Shown: piece by piece, positions 18,860 to 27,277 of the stretch | Numbering within the stretch: the stretch's first letter is position 1 | Layout: the number at the start of each line of letters is the position of its first letter | From: JBKEAR01 sp047972425 | Lineage (GTDB): Bacteria > Pseudomonadota > Alphaproteobacteria > JBKEAR01 | Assembly (NCBI GenBank): GCA_047972425.1 | Contig: JBKEAR010000003.1 | Location: 1 to 64,000, forward strand | Direction: 5' to 3' | DNA length: 64,000 bases | Translations under genes and position numbers: made by a program | The notes under the pieces: generated by a model | The model's input: the letters and a program-made list of their open reading frames with translations, nothing else | The model's database searches: none | What the model was told of the DNA's origin: nothing

Positions 18860-18941
18860 CAATAATCTTTTCTCTAGACATCAAGCTTAATATTCATAAT
18901 ATAAAGAAAATGTTAATATCAAAAAAAATTTAGGATATATA

Positions 18942-19652
18942 ATGAAAATCGAGTTTGGGATTATTGCCGCAATGGAGGCCGAGTGTGAGGCTCTGAAAAC
19001 AGCAATGAATGATATAAAAGAATATCAATATGGCCAAATGACATTTTGGCAAGGCATGTTTAACGGACGTAATATCGTGCTATCGCAATGTGGCATTGGT
19101 AAAGTTGCCGCCGCAGTAGGTACGACATTGCTTATAGAGAAATTTTCCCCCAAATATATCATCAATACAGGCTCGGCCGGTGGTTTCGCTGCTGATTTAA
19201 ATATCGGTGATATTATAGTTTCGGAAAAAATGGCTTATCACGATGTGGATTTAACAAGTTTTGACCATTATGTAATCGGCCAAATGGCCGGTTGCGAGCC
19301 GGAATTTTATGCTGATAATAATTTATTGGAAACAGCGGCAAATATAACCCCAAGCGATAGTAAAGTGAAGTTACGCAAAGGTTTTATTGTATCGGGCGAT
19401 AGCTTTATTTCGGCAATGGAACAACAGCAAAAAATTCAGCAAGATTTCCCCACGGCCGATGTTATAGAAATGGAAGCTGCAGCCATTGCCCATACATGTG
19501 TGTTGCTTAATACACCGTTTATTGCCATACGCTCAGTTTCAGATGTAATTAATCGGCAGGGTAATCATATTGATTTTTATGAATTTTTACCGATTGCAGC
19601 CAAAAATTCATTAGATATTGTATCGCAAATTTTACAAAAACACCCCAAATAA
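18942..19652 (+). CDS. mtn: 5'-methylthioadenosine/S-adenosylhomocysteine nucleosidase
   Basis: Cleaves adenine from S-adenosylhomocysteine and methylthioadenosine. With LuxS next door it completes the two-step route from SAH to homocysteine, and its product S-ribosylhomocysteine is the LuxS substrate. The 236-residue protein has the family features GIIAAMEAECEAL, GIGKVAAAVG, NTGSAGGFAADLNIGDIIVS, the substrate-binding IEMEAAAIAHTC and the catalytic Asp in RSVSDV. AGGA precedes the start. luxS begins 13 bases after the stop, so they share a transcript. Also called pfs or mtnN. Confidence 0.96.
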   Translation: MKIEFGIIAAMEAECEALKTAMNDIKEYQYGQMTFWQGMFNGRNIVLSQCGIGKVAAAVGTTLLIEKFSPKYIINTGSAGGFAADLNIGDIIVSEKMAYHDVDLTSFDHYVIGQMAGCEPEFYADNNLLETAANITPSDSKVKLRKGFIVSGDSFISAMEQQQKIQQDFPTADVIEMEAAAIAHTCVLLNTPFIAIRSVSDVINRQGNHIDFYEFLPIAAKNSLDIVSQILQKHPK

Positions 19653-19665
19653 AGGAATATAGATA

Positions 19666-20142
19666 ATGGAACAAATTGCGAGTTTTTCAGTTAATCATGA
19701 GCTTATGAGCCGTGGGATTTTTCTGTCTCGGCAAGATAAAGTTGGGGCAGAGGTTATTTCAACTTTTGATATTCGCCTTAAAGAGCCAAACCGTGAGCCT
19801 GTAATGGATATTCCGGCTTTGCATACCATTGAACATTTGGGGGCGACTTTTTTGCGCAATCACCCAACATGGGCAGAAAAAACCATTTATTTTGGCCCCA
19901 TGGGTTGCCGTACAGGCTGTTATGTGATTTTTGCGGGTGATTTAAAATCAGATGATGTTATTGATATTATGACCGAGATGTTTCAGTTTTTTATTGATTT
20001 TAATGGGGATATTCCGGGGGCGACTTCATTGGAATGTGGGAATTATCAAGACCAAAACCTTAATATGGCGCAATGGGAAAGCCGTAAATTTAAAACCGAA
20101 ATTCTCGATAATTTACAAGATAACAACTTAAATTATCCCTAA
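19666..20142 (+). CDS. luxS: S-ribosylhomocysteine lyase (AI-2 synthase)
   Basis: Splits S-ribosylhomocysteine into homocysteine and 4,5-dihydroxypentane-2,3-dione, the precursor of autoinducer-2. The 158-residue protein carries the metal site H-T-I-E-H (His53, Glu56, His57), the catalytic Cys in MGCRTG (Cys81) and the third metal ligand Cys124 in LECGNY, so it should be active. Most alphaproteobacteria use SAH hydrolase instead, so luxS here is notable. It is directly downstream of mtn and within the block between eno and ftsB. AAAGGAA lies before the start. Confidence 0.96.
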   Translation: MEQIASFSVNHELMSRGIFLSRQDKVGAEVISTFDIRLKEPNREPVMDIPALHTIEHLGATFLRNHPTWAEKTIYFGPMGCRTGCYVIFAGDLKSDDVIDIMTEMFQFFIDFNGDIPGATSLECGNYQDQNLNMAQWESRKFKTEILDNLQDNNLNYP

Positions 20143-20145
20143 ATT

Positions 20146-20370
20146 AATATCCATAAATAAATTATGGGAATCAAAAAGTAATTTATTTTTGCCGAAGATA
20201 ATAATTAATTCCGGCTTAAATACTTTAATTAGCAAGAAAATTAATTATTTTTTGGCATATTTTACAATATTATACAAAATAAAGCGTGTTTATTGTGAAT
20301 ATCCATAATTTTTTTGGGGGGGGGCTGTTTACATATTTTTTAATTATGGTTATTTTAAAAATATGGATAT
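20146..20370. repeat. Three AATATCCATA-type elements upstream of the Rrf2 regulator
   Basis: AATATCCATAA occurs at 20146-20156 and 20298-20308, and a reverse copy (ATATGGATAT) at 20361-20370, all inside the luxS-regulator gap and the last close to the regulator start. Such spacing fits an autoregulatory operator, but AT-rich chance repeats cannot be excluded. Confidence 0.35.
20309..20324. repeat. T7-G9 homopolymer tract
   Basis: Seven T followed by nine G in otherwise AT-rich sequence, ending four bases before a possible -35 (TTTACA, 20328-20333) with TATTTT 17 bases on (20351-20356). Such tracts are prone to slipped-strand change and could alter promoter strength. Confidence 0.6.
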
Positions 20371-20397
20371 ATCAACGATAGGGATTGTATTTACGCG

Positions 20398-20832
20398 ATG
20401 CAAGTACATAAATTTACAGATTACGGCTTAAGAGTTTTATTGGCATTAGCCGAAAACCAGGGTAAAGAAGATACAAAAATTTCGGCAACCGATGTAGCTA
20501 AAGCGCATAACATATCGCTATCCCATGTGCAAAAATCAGTTAATTTATTATCAAAGGAAGGTATCATCATCGGGCAACGTGGTCGTGGTGGTGGGTTAAG
20601 TTTAGCCTTACCGGCATCAGAATATCGTTTGGGTCAAGTGGTTGCAACCTTAGAGCGCGATAACCCGGTTATTAACTGTGGCGAAGGTGGTAAATTAGGC
20701 TGTGCTTATCCGCCCAATGAATGCAAACTCAAATATGTCTTGGTTAATGCACAAAACTCTTTTTATCAAAGCCTCGATCAATTTACGTTAGCGGATATTG
20801 TTGAAGCTGATATTGCCTTATTCCTCTCATAA
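20398..20832 (+). CDS. Rrf2-family regulator, NsrR-like (probable Fe-S sensor)
   Basis: A 144-residue winged-helix regulator. The N-terminal MQVHKFTDYGLRVLLALA and the recognition helix LSHVQKSVNLLSKEGII match Rrf2 proteins, and the wing RGRGGGLSLA is typical. Three cysteines, Cys94, Cys102 and Cys109, sit where NsrR and IscR bind an Fe-S cluster, with spacing x7 and x6 that differs from the IscR pattern. The C-terminal SFYQSLDQFTLADIV matches NsrR-like proteins, which sense nitric oxide. Which signal it reads here is inferred. The gene is preceded by the repeat elements and the G tract described separately. Confidence 0.82.
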   Translation: MQVHKFTDYGLRVLLALAENQGKEDTKISATDVAKAHNISLSHVQKSVNLLSKEGIIIGQRGRGGGLSLALPASEYRLGQVVATLERDNPVINCGEGGKLGCAYPPNECKLKYVLVNAQNSFYQSLDQFTLADIVEADIALFLS

Positions 20833-20858
20833 AAACCGACAGAAATAGAAATTGATTT

Positions 20859-21278
20859 ATGAAGATTTATTTGAAAAATCAACAAATAATCTTAAATAAT
20901 CCAGAGCTCAAACAAAAGGGCGCGTATGCCATTGGCTTTCGGCTCAACCATGACCGTAATATACGGGTAGGTAGCCTAGGTTTGTTAAGTTTTAAAGCCG
21001 GGGATTATTTTTATTTTGGCAATGCCTATGGCGGTGGTGGATTGGCAAGCCGCTTGAAGCGCCATATCAGCCGTGATAAGAAAAAACATTGGCATTTCGA
21101 TTATATTCGCCCTTATGTTACGCTTACGGATATCTATGCTTATATCGGGGGCAATGAGTGCGACTTGGTGAAAGAATATCAACAGAAATTCAATGCCATT
21201 TTCATCCATAAAAAACTGGGCAGTATGGATTGTACCACCTGCCCAAGTCATTTTATTGTCATAAATAATCCCGATTAA
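20859..21278 (+). CDS. GIY-YIG-like DUF123 protein
   Basis: A 139-residue protein of the DUF123 group, related to GIY-YIG nucleases. Conserved parts are GAYAIGFRLNHDRNIRVGSLGLLSFKAGDYFYFGNAYGGGGLASRLKRHISRDKKKHWHFDYIRP, containing the YFGNAYG core, the arginine of LKRH and the HWHFDY motif, and two close cysteines (CTTC) near the C terminus. The function is not established; a nucleic-acid role is assumed from the fold. It starts 26 bases after the Rrf2 gene and overlaps the end of the convergent phosphotransferase gene by four bases. Confidence 0.78.
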   Translation: MKIYLKNQQIILNNPELKQKGAYAIGFRLNHDRNIRVGSLGLLSFKAGDYFYFGNAYGGGGLASRLKRHISRDKKKHWHFDYIRPYVTLTDIYAYIGGNECDLVKEYQQKFNAIFIHKKLGSMDCTTCPSHFIVINNPD

Positions 21279-23908
21279 ACCAGATCATCTCTGTTTTCAT
21301 ATAGCTTATGAACATCGGTTGAGTGGCCTAAAGTAAGTGCTTTTTGGGCTTTTTCTTTCAGTTTTTGGTAAGAAACGGAGCGGATAAGGAACTTAACTGC
21401 AGGCACGTTTGCGGGGCTAACCGAAAGCTCGGTAACACCAAGGCCAACTAAAATAGAGGCCATATCCGGATCAGCCGCCATATTACCACAAACACCAACC
21501 CATTTGCCATTGGCCTCGGCACCTTTTACCGTCATATCAATCAGGCGTAATAGGGCAGGCGTATAACTATCGGCCTCGGCTGCAAGTTGCGGATGAAGGC
21601 GATCCATCGCCAATGTATATTGGGTCATATCGTTAGAACCAATAGAGAAGAAGTCGACTTCTTTTGCAAAATGGTCTGCAAGTAAAGCAGCCGATGGAAC
21701 TTCAATCATAATTCCAAGCGGAAGGGAAGGTGCACTAAGTTTTTGGCGGACTTCCTCGGCAATATCTTTGGCTTTTTGCCATTCGGAGAGTTTAGCAATC
21801 ATCGGGAACATGATATGAATACCCGATTTAATACCTTGCCCTTGTTGCCAAAGAGCCGTTTTGTAAATAGCTGTAAGCTGGTTGCGGAACATCTCTAAGT
21901 TACGCAAGGATAAACGCACACCACGTACACCCAAAAACGGATTATCTTCTTTAGGCATATTAAGCCATGAAACTGGTTTATCGCCACCAATATCCGCCGT
22001 ACGGATAATGAGTGTTTTTTCACCTAAAACCTCAACAATTTCTTTTAAGGCTTCAAACTGGTCATTCACCGATGGCTCAACTTGCGAGGCCTCGAACATA
22101 AATTCGGTACGTAATAAGCCCACACCTTCGCCACCGTTATCAATAACCGATAATGCATCTGATGGTTTAGCGATATTACAAACCACATGGACTTTATGAC
22201 CATCTAAGGTAACGGCTTCTTCGAATTTTTGGGCATTTTCAATATCTTGAATACCTTTCCAATCGCTTATCAAATTAAGCGCTTGGTTTAGTGTTGCTTC
22301 ATCGGGGCCAACAATGAATGTAGATGATTGTGGATCCACAATTGACATTTCACCTGTATTCACTTGGTCAATCACACCCGGGCCTGCACCCACAATAGCC
22401 GGAATACCCAAAGCACGTGCTAAAATGGCCATATGGCTGTTTGGGCCACCAAGCTCGGTAACAATCGCTTTAATCGGGGCAGAACCTAAATGCGCAGTTT
22501 GAGACGGTGTTAATTCACTGGCCAAAAGAATAAAATCTTCATCTTTCGGGAAGCTGAAGTCATCGCCTTTATTTTCTAAAATCCGTGTTACCCGATTAGC
22601 AACATCGCGCATATCGGCTGTACGTTCTCTGATGCGTTCGTCATCAATGGCTTCTAAGGCGGCAATTTGGTCTTTTAATGCCCGATCCCACGACCATGCA
22701 GCTTTATGGCCATCGTTGATAATATCTTTGGCGGTATCCACAATAGAAGCATCGTTAATAAGCTGTTGGTGCGCTTTAAAAATAGCGGCTTCGTTGGGGG
22801 AAGTTTGCATCATTTGGTCGTAAAGTTCATCTAATTGAGATGATGCAATAGCTAAGGCTTTATCGAGCTGAACAATCTCATCTTCTAAATCGGTTGCAGT
22901 TTGCTCTAAATGAAGCTCTTCTTCTTTAAATACAAATACATTGGCGGCCGCAATACCGGGCGAGGCGGCAGCACCGGTAAATTTAGCCCGACCCACCGGA
23001 TTTTCAAGGGGTTTTAAGCCTTCTAATGGGTTATAAGTGGCATTTGCATTGGCTTCCTCATCGCCATCAAGGCCGGCGGCAATTGCTGCCGAAATGGCAT
23101 CTACAGCATCTTGGGCTTCTTCGCCCTGAGCCGAAACCACAATTATATCGCCCAATTTAACACCTAAGGTTAAAATTTTGGCCATAGATTTTGCATCGAC
23201 AGTTTTACCGTTACCACTTAAGCGGATATCGGTACTGGCATGCTTAGATGCCATTTCGGCCAATAATGTTGCAGGGCGGGCATGCATACCGGCGGCATCG
23301 ACAATCTCAACGCTCGCTTTAATCGGAAAATCGGCTAAAACTTCGGTTTCAGCAGCGGCCTCCATACCTAAAGCATCCATAATTTCTTGGGTTGTAGCGG
23401 ATGAGCCGAGTTTTTTGGCTAAATCTTCATCCATCACAATAGTTGTTAACTTGGCCAAAACCTCTAAATGTTCATCGCCATTGGCGGCAATACCAACGGC
23501 AAGATGCACAACTTCGTCGCTACCGTCTTTCCATGTAACGCCATCGGGGAATTGCACGATAATTAAACCGGTTTTGGTTACAAGATTTTTGGCCTCTTTA
23601 ATACCATGGGGGATAGCCACACCATTAAGCAAATAGGTACTTACTTGGGCTTCACGGCCTTTTAAGGCCTCAAAATAATCTTGCGATACATAACCATTGG
23701 CCAACATTTGATCTGCAATAAATTTAAGTGCATCTTCTTTGCTTGCAGCCGATTGACCAGTGAAAACATCATTGGCTCTGATGGTTAAGCTTTTTTTCTC
23801 TTCTGCCTTGGGTTCAGCTACAGGGGCAGCTTTAGGAGCCTCGGGCTGTGCAGCTGGTTGTTTATCTTCGGATTTATCTCCGGAGAACATTTTTTTGAAA
23901 AAAGACAT
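21275..23908 (-). CDS. Multiphosphoryl transfer protein (EIIA-HPr-EI fusion)
   Basis: One 877-residue chain carries the soluble phosphorelay of the sugar PTS. After a charged, Pro/Ala-rich lead of about 40 residues come a fructose/mannitol-type EIIA (about 41-185, phospho-His101 in VAIPHG), an HPr domain (about 196-285, phospho-His209 in GMHARPA) and enzyme I (about 300-877, phospho-His492 in GGPNSHMAILAR, and a catalytic Cys in GVCGNMAADP). The layout is that of FruB from Rhodobacter capsulatus. All three phospho-histidines are intact, so it can drive phosphate from PEP to EIIB without separate PtsI/PtsH. It ends the mannitol operon, 15 bases after mtlD. Confidence 0.95.
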   Translation of the reverse strand: MSFFKKMFSGDKSEDKQPAAQPEAPKAAPVAEPKAEEKKSLTIRANDVFTGQSAASKEDALKFIADQMLANGYVSQDYFEALKGREAQVSTYLLNGVAIPHGIKEAKNLVTKTGLIIVQFPDGVTWKDGSDEVVHLAVGIAANGDEHLEVLAKLTTIVMDEDLAKKLGSSATTQEIMDALGMEAAAETEVLADFPIKASVEIVDAAGMHARPATLLAEMASKHASTDIRLSGNGKTVDAKSMAKILTLGVKLGDIIVVSAQGEEAQDAVDAISAAIAAGLDGDEEANANATYNPLEGLKPLENPVGRAKFTGAAASPGIAAANVFVFKEEELHLEQTATDLEDEIVQLDKALAIASSQLDELYDQMMQTSPNEAAIFKAHQQLINDASIVDTAKDIINDGHKAAWSWDRALKDQIAALEAIDDERIRERTADMRDVANRVTRILENKGDDFSFPKDEDFILLASELTPSQTAHLGSAPIKAIVTELGGPNSHMAILARALGIPAIVGAGPGVIDQVNTGEMSIVDPQSSTFIVGPDEATLNQALNLISDWKGIQDIENAQKFEEAVTLDGHKVHVVCNIAKPSDALSVIDNGGEGVGLLRTEFMFEASQVEPSVNDQFEALKEIVEVLGEKTLIIRTADIGGDKPVSWLNMPKEDNPFLGVRGVRLSLRNLEMFRNQLTAIYKTALWQQGQGIKSGIHIMFPMIAKLSEWQKAKDIAEEVRQKLSAPSLPLGIMIEVPSAALLADHFAKEVDFFSIGSNDMTQYTLAMDRLHPQLAAEADSYTPALLRLIDMTVKGAEANGKWVGVCGNMAADPDMASILVGLGVTELSVSPANVPAVKFLIRSVSYQKLKEKAQKALTLGHSTDVHKLYENRDDLV

Positions 23909-23923
23909 CGTTCCTCCTTGTAA

Positions 23924-25060
23924 TTATAAGTAATTTTCTAAGTCGTTATACATATCTTCCAAAATAGAAGAGTCTAAATTTATGGCCGAAAGTTCCTCGA
24001 ATGTTTGGGTAACCCCATCTTTTTCAAGCAGTGTTTTAAGCTCGGCAACTTGTGGGTCTTCGTTGCTTTTAAAATGCATAGCAGCAGCAGCCCCTATAAG
24101 TAATTTATCATATGGCAGATTAAAATCCATAGCTGTTTTTATTGGGCTTGCGATACGCTCACCTTTGCTTAGCTTACGCACAGGTTGGCGGCCAACACGC
24201 TCTACATCATCCACAATATATGGGTTAGCAAAACGTTTTAAAATTTTATTAATATATGCCCCATGGGCAGCAGGGTCGAAATGGTGCTTTTTAATTAGTG
24301 CATTGCCCGATTGCTCCATAACTGCTTTAACCGTATTTTTAACCCGCTCATTGGCAATGGCCTCACCAATCGTGGCAAAACCTAAATATTGGCCAACCCA
24401 AGCACATACGGCATGGCCTGTATTGAGCGTAAATAATTTGCGTTCCACACCGGCTTCTAAATTATCAACCAAGGTCATGCCCGCAATATCAGGGATATCC
24501 CCTTTAAAGGCTGATTTTTCAACGAGCCATTCGTAAAAATCTTCTACCCGTACTTTTAAAATATCATCGCTATCTTCCATTGGCGGAACAATCCGATCCA
24601 CCGCAGCATCAACAAAATGCACATTTGTCGGGATATCAATGGTAATAGACTCTGTTACATATTCCTTAAGTTTCGATGTTGCCCGTACGGCATTTTCGCA
24701 AGCAATAATATTTAAGCTAGATGTTCGCCCATCAGCTACAGATTTTTCTATGGCTTTGGCAATAGTGGGTGCAATGAATTTAAGAACATTGGGGCCAACA
24801 GCGGTTGTTACAATATCGGCTTGGGCAATAACGTCCACCAGCTTAGGGTCATTAGAGTTTAATGCATCAACATTTTTAACATTAATCTCTTGCTTTTCGT
24901 TACCCACAACCTCAACAATATACTCATTGCGTTGTTGTAAAGCCGCAATAACATTTTCTTGCACATCGGCAAAAATAACTTTATATCCGGCTTGGGATAA
25001 TAACATACCGATAAAACCGCGGCCGATGTTACCGGCACCAAAATGAACAGCTGTTTTCAT
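23924..25060 (-). CDS. mtlD: Mannitol-1-phosphate 5-dehydrogenase
   Basis: Oxidises mannitol-1-phosphate to fructose-6-phosphate with NAD. The 378-residue protein starts with the nucleotide-binding loop KTAVHFGAGNIGRGFIG and has the family core FVDAAVDRIVPP and the signature NTGHAVCAWVGQYLGF, then KHHFDPAAHGAYINKILKRFANPYI. The first two codons are both ATG; I take the second. It is the third gene of the mannitol operon, downstream of mtlA, and separated from it by two stem-loops. The dehydrogenase fixes mannitol as the substrate of the upstream transporter. Confidence 0.95.
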   Translation of the reverse strand: MKTAVHFGAGNIGRGFIGMLLSQAGYKVIFADVQENVIAALQQRNEYIVEVVGNEKQEINVKNVDALNSNDPKLVDVIAQADIVTTAVGPNVLKFIAPTIAKAIEKSVADGRTSSLNIIACENAVRATSKLKEYVTESITIDIPTNVHFVDAAVDRIVPPMEDSDDILKVRVEDFYEWLVEKSAFKGDIPDIAGMTLVDNLEAGVERKLFTLNTGHAVCAWVGQYLGFATIGEAIANERVKNTVKAVMEQSGNALIKKHHFDPAAHGAYINKILKRFANPYIVDDVERVGRQPVRKLSKGERIASPIKTAMDFNLPYDKLLIGAAAAMHFKSNEDPQVAELKTLLEKDGVTQTFEELSAINLDSSILEDMYNDLENYL

Positions 25061-25087
25061 CATATACTCCGTTTTCTTTTTATTTGC

Positions 25088-25164
25088 TTATAAAGGGAGC
25101 CTTGTATAAAGCTCCTTATAAAAACAAATAAATGCTCCCAAAGCCGATTTTATTTCGGCTTTGG
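25088..25164 (-). other. Two stem-loops between mtlA and mtlD
   Basis: A perfect 10-bp hairpin (CCAAAGCCGA / TCGGCTTTGG, 25138-25164) follows the mtlA stop, and an imperfect one (GGAGC / GCTCC within flanking TTATAA, 25088-25121) comes just before mtlD. Neither has a clear T-run on the minus strand. They may set the ratio of mtlA to mtlD mRNA. Confidence 0.5.
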
Positions 25165-25180
25165 AAGAGTAAGTATATTT

Positions 25181-26572
25181 TTAAGATTTAAGTCTATTAA
25201 CTAAATTGTCATAAAAACTTGCATCCATAAAGTTACCAATACTTAAATGCTCAGCATTAGGCATTTGTTTTTTGGCTCGGTTGGTAAGCTCGGCCTGTGT
25301 GATAATAAGGTCGCCATCTTGTAAATCGTTAATGGCTTGGTTCACAACAACAATATCTAAACCGGCATCTTTTACCTTATTGCGCAACATTGTTGCACCC
25401 ATGGCAGATGAACCCATACCGGCATCGCAAGCAACAATGATTTTGCGAATATCACCAGATGAAAGATTGGTTGATTGAGCAGCAGCTTGACCTTTAGACT
25501 CGGCTTTCATTGCAGCCATTTCGGCTTCGGCAGCAGCTAAGTCACCTTCGTCAGCAGAGCGATCCATTTTTAATAGGATAGCAGCAACGATAAATGATAC
25601 AGCAGCCGCAGCAGCAATAGAGAGCCAAGTTAAAAAGATACCCGTGCCTTTTGTAGACATTAATGTTAGGGCAAAGATAGAACCGGGTGATGGTGGGCCA
25701 GCTAAGCCGTTACCTGTAATCATATTTACAGTTACACCAGTCATACCACCAGCAATAACAGCTAATACAAGGCGTGGTTTCATTAATACATAGGGGAAGT
25801 AAATCTCGTGAATACCACCAAAGAAGTGAATGATAGATGCACCATAAGCCGATTGTTTAGCCATTCCGCGGCCAGCAACCATATAAGCAAGTAATAAACC
25901 TAAGCCGGGGCCGGGGTTGGTTTCAATCATATAGAAAATTGATTTACCAGTAGCAGCAGCTTGCTCGGCACCTAAAGGCGTAAACACACCATGGTTAATT
26001 GCGTTATTTAAGAACAAGATTTTTGCAGGTTCCACGATAATAGAAACTATTGGTAATAAATGCATTTCTACAATTTTACCAACGCCTGCACCTAAAGCTT
26101 GTGTAAGCATTTCGACAAGTGGGCCAATCACAAAATAAGCGATAATTGCGGTAAACATACCTAAAATACCGATAGAGAAGTTATTAACGAGCATCTCAAA
26201 ACCGGCTTTTACTTTACCATGCACGGCTTTATCGAATGTTTTAATAACTAAACCACCTGTTGGGCCGGCAATCATAGCGCCCAAGAACATGGGGATTTCT
26301 GCACCCACAATAACGCCCATAGTGGTAATAGCACCCATAACCGCTCCACGGTCGCCACCAACAAGCTTACCGCCCGAGTAACCAATAAGGAGGGGTAAAA
26401 GATAAGTAATCATAGGCCCTACAAGTTTGGCTAAGCTTTCATTGGGTAGCCAACCAGTAGGAATAAAAAGTGCGGTAATGAAACCCCAAGCGATAAACGC
26501 GCCGATATTGGGCATAATCATCGCACTTAAAAAACGTCCGAAACTCTGAACGCCTGTTTTTAATTGAGACAT
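25181..26572 (-). CDS. mtlA: PTS mannitol-specific EIICB
   Basis: Imports and phosphorylates mannitol. Residues 1-340 form the EIIC membrane channel (QSFGRFLSAMIMPNIGAFIAWGF, GAMIAGPTGG, the conserved GIHEIYFPYVLM motif) and residues 375-463 the EIIB domain with the phospho-cysteine Cys382 in IIVACDAGMGSSAMGA. There is no C-terminal EIIA as in the 637-residue E. coli protein, so EIIA must come in trans from the small gene upstream or the fusion downstream. The short upstream gap of 11 bases joins it to that EIIA gene. Confidence 0.94.
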   Translation of the reverse strand: MSQLKTGVQSFGRFLSAMIMPNIGAFIAWGFITALFIPTGWLPNESLAKLVGPMITYLLPLLIGYSGGKLVGGDRGAVMGAITTMGVIVGAEIPMFLGAMIAGPTGGLVIKTFDKAVHGKVKAGFEMLVNNFSIGILGMFTAIIAYFVIGPLVEMLTQALGAGVGKIVEMHLLPIVSIIVEPAKILFLNNAINHGVFTPLGAEQAAATGKSIFYMIETNPGPGLGLLLAYMVAGRGMAKQSAYGASIIHFFGGIHEIYFPYVLMKPRLVLAVIAGGMTGVTVNMITGNGLAGPPSPGSIFALTLMSTKGTGIFLTWLSIAAAAAVSFIVAAILLKMDRSADEGDLAAAEAEMAAMKAESKGQAAAQSTNLSSGDIRKIIVACDAGMGSSAMGATMLRNKVKDAGLDIVVVNQAINDLQDGDLIITQAELTNRAKKQMPNAEHLSIGNFMDASFYDNLVNRLKS

Positions 26573-26583
26573 TTTATTCTCCC

Positions 26584-27066
26584 TTATTCATCTAAATATG
26601 CTTTAAATGCTTTTTTCAAGCTATTTAAAATTTCTGTTTCATCGGTTGCATCATGCCAAGTTTTAAGTGTCTCGGTAGTGCTTATAGCCTGTGCAATTGA
26701 TGAAAAAATGTATGACTGTTCCTGCCTTAATAAAGTTAAATCGCCACTATTTGGCGCAGCAAGCAATAATACATATTGTACATTTTCGTCATCGGCATCC
26801 CATATAATTTCATTTTTTAAGCGCATAAAAAATAAGCTAACTTCTTTTATATAAAGGGATATTGCATGGGGTATCGCCATCGATGCCCCCGCAAAGGTGC
26901 TTACAATCTTTTCGCGCTTCATAATATCGTTATAAAGAAGAGCCGATGCATCTGTTCGTTTAAGAAAAAATAATTCTGTGCAAATTTTTTGGATAGCTTC
27001 CTCTTTTGAGCTAGCCGCAAAATCGAGCGAAATCATATCGATGGTAATGATATTATCGATATTCAC
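26584..27066 (-). CDS. PTS EIIA, fructose/mannitol type (stand-alone)
   Basis: A 160-residue EIIA domain with the phospho-histidine in GASMAIPHAISL (His67 when counted from the GTG start). The N-terminal TIDMISLDFAASSKEEAI and later VSLFFMRLKNEIIWDADDENVQYVLLLAAP fit the fructose-type EIIA family, but it is divergent. I choose GTG 27066, since AAGGTAAGG lies upstream and NIDNIITIDMISLD then aligns with family starts; TTG 27090 is the alternative. As the first gene of the operon it may phosphorylate MtlA, while the EIIA of the fusion may serve the fructose-type EIIBC, or it may regulate. Confidence 0.82.
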   Translation of the reverse strand: MNIDNIITIDMISLDFAASSKEEAIQKICTELFFLKRTDASALLYNDIMKREKIVSTFAGASMAIPHAISLYIKEVSLFFMRLKNEIIWDADDENVQYVLLLAAPNSGDLTLLRQEQSYIFSSIAQAISTTETLKTWHDATDETEILNSLKKAFKAYLDE

Positions 27067-27240
27067 AAATATATACCTTACCTTTCTCAAATTAACATAC
27101 TAGAATTATAATAGAGAATATCTCTAGCGACAAATGGAAATTAGAATCATTATACGCTTATAGTGCCTTATTTTGGACATTTTTGATGCAGTCATGAGCA
27201 TAAGAATTTGTATATTGCTATAGGTAAAAGTTATAAAATC

Positions 27241-27277
27241 AAAAATAATCAAAAATAATCATGCAAAAAAAATAATC
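27241..27277. promoter_or_regulatory. AAAAATAATC direct repeats, candidate operator
   Basis: Three copies of AAAAATAATC start at 27241, 27251 and 27268; the first two are exactly one helical turn apart and both give TAATCA at 10-bp spacing. The same TAATCA-10-TAATCA pair occurs at 27516/27526 next to the DeoR gene. DeoR-family proteins often bind direct repeats with helical phasing. Confidence 0.5.

Noticed and set aside
18773..18941. glmS ribozyme or SAH riboswitch in the glmS-mtn gap
   Set aside because: No matching conserved blocks or structures were seen; the gap holds only an inverted repeat.
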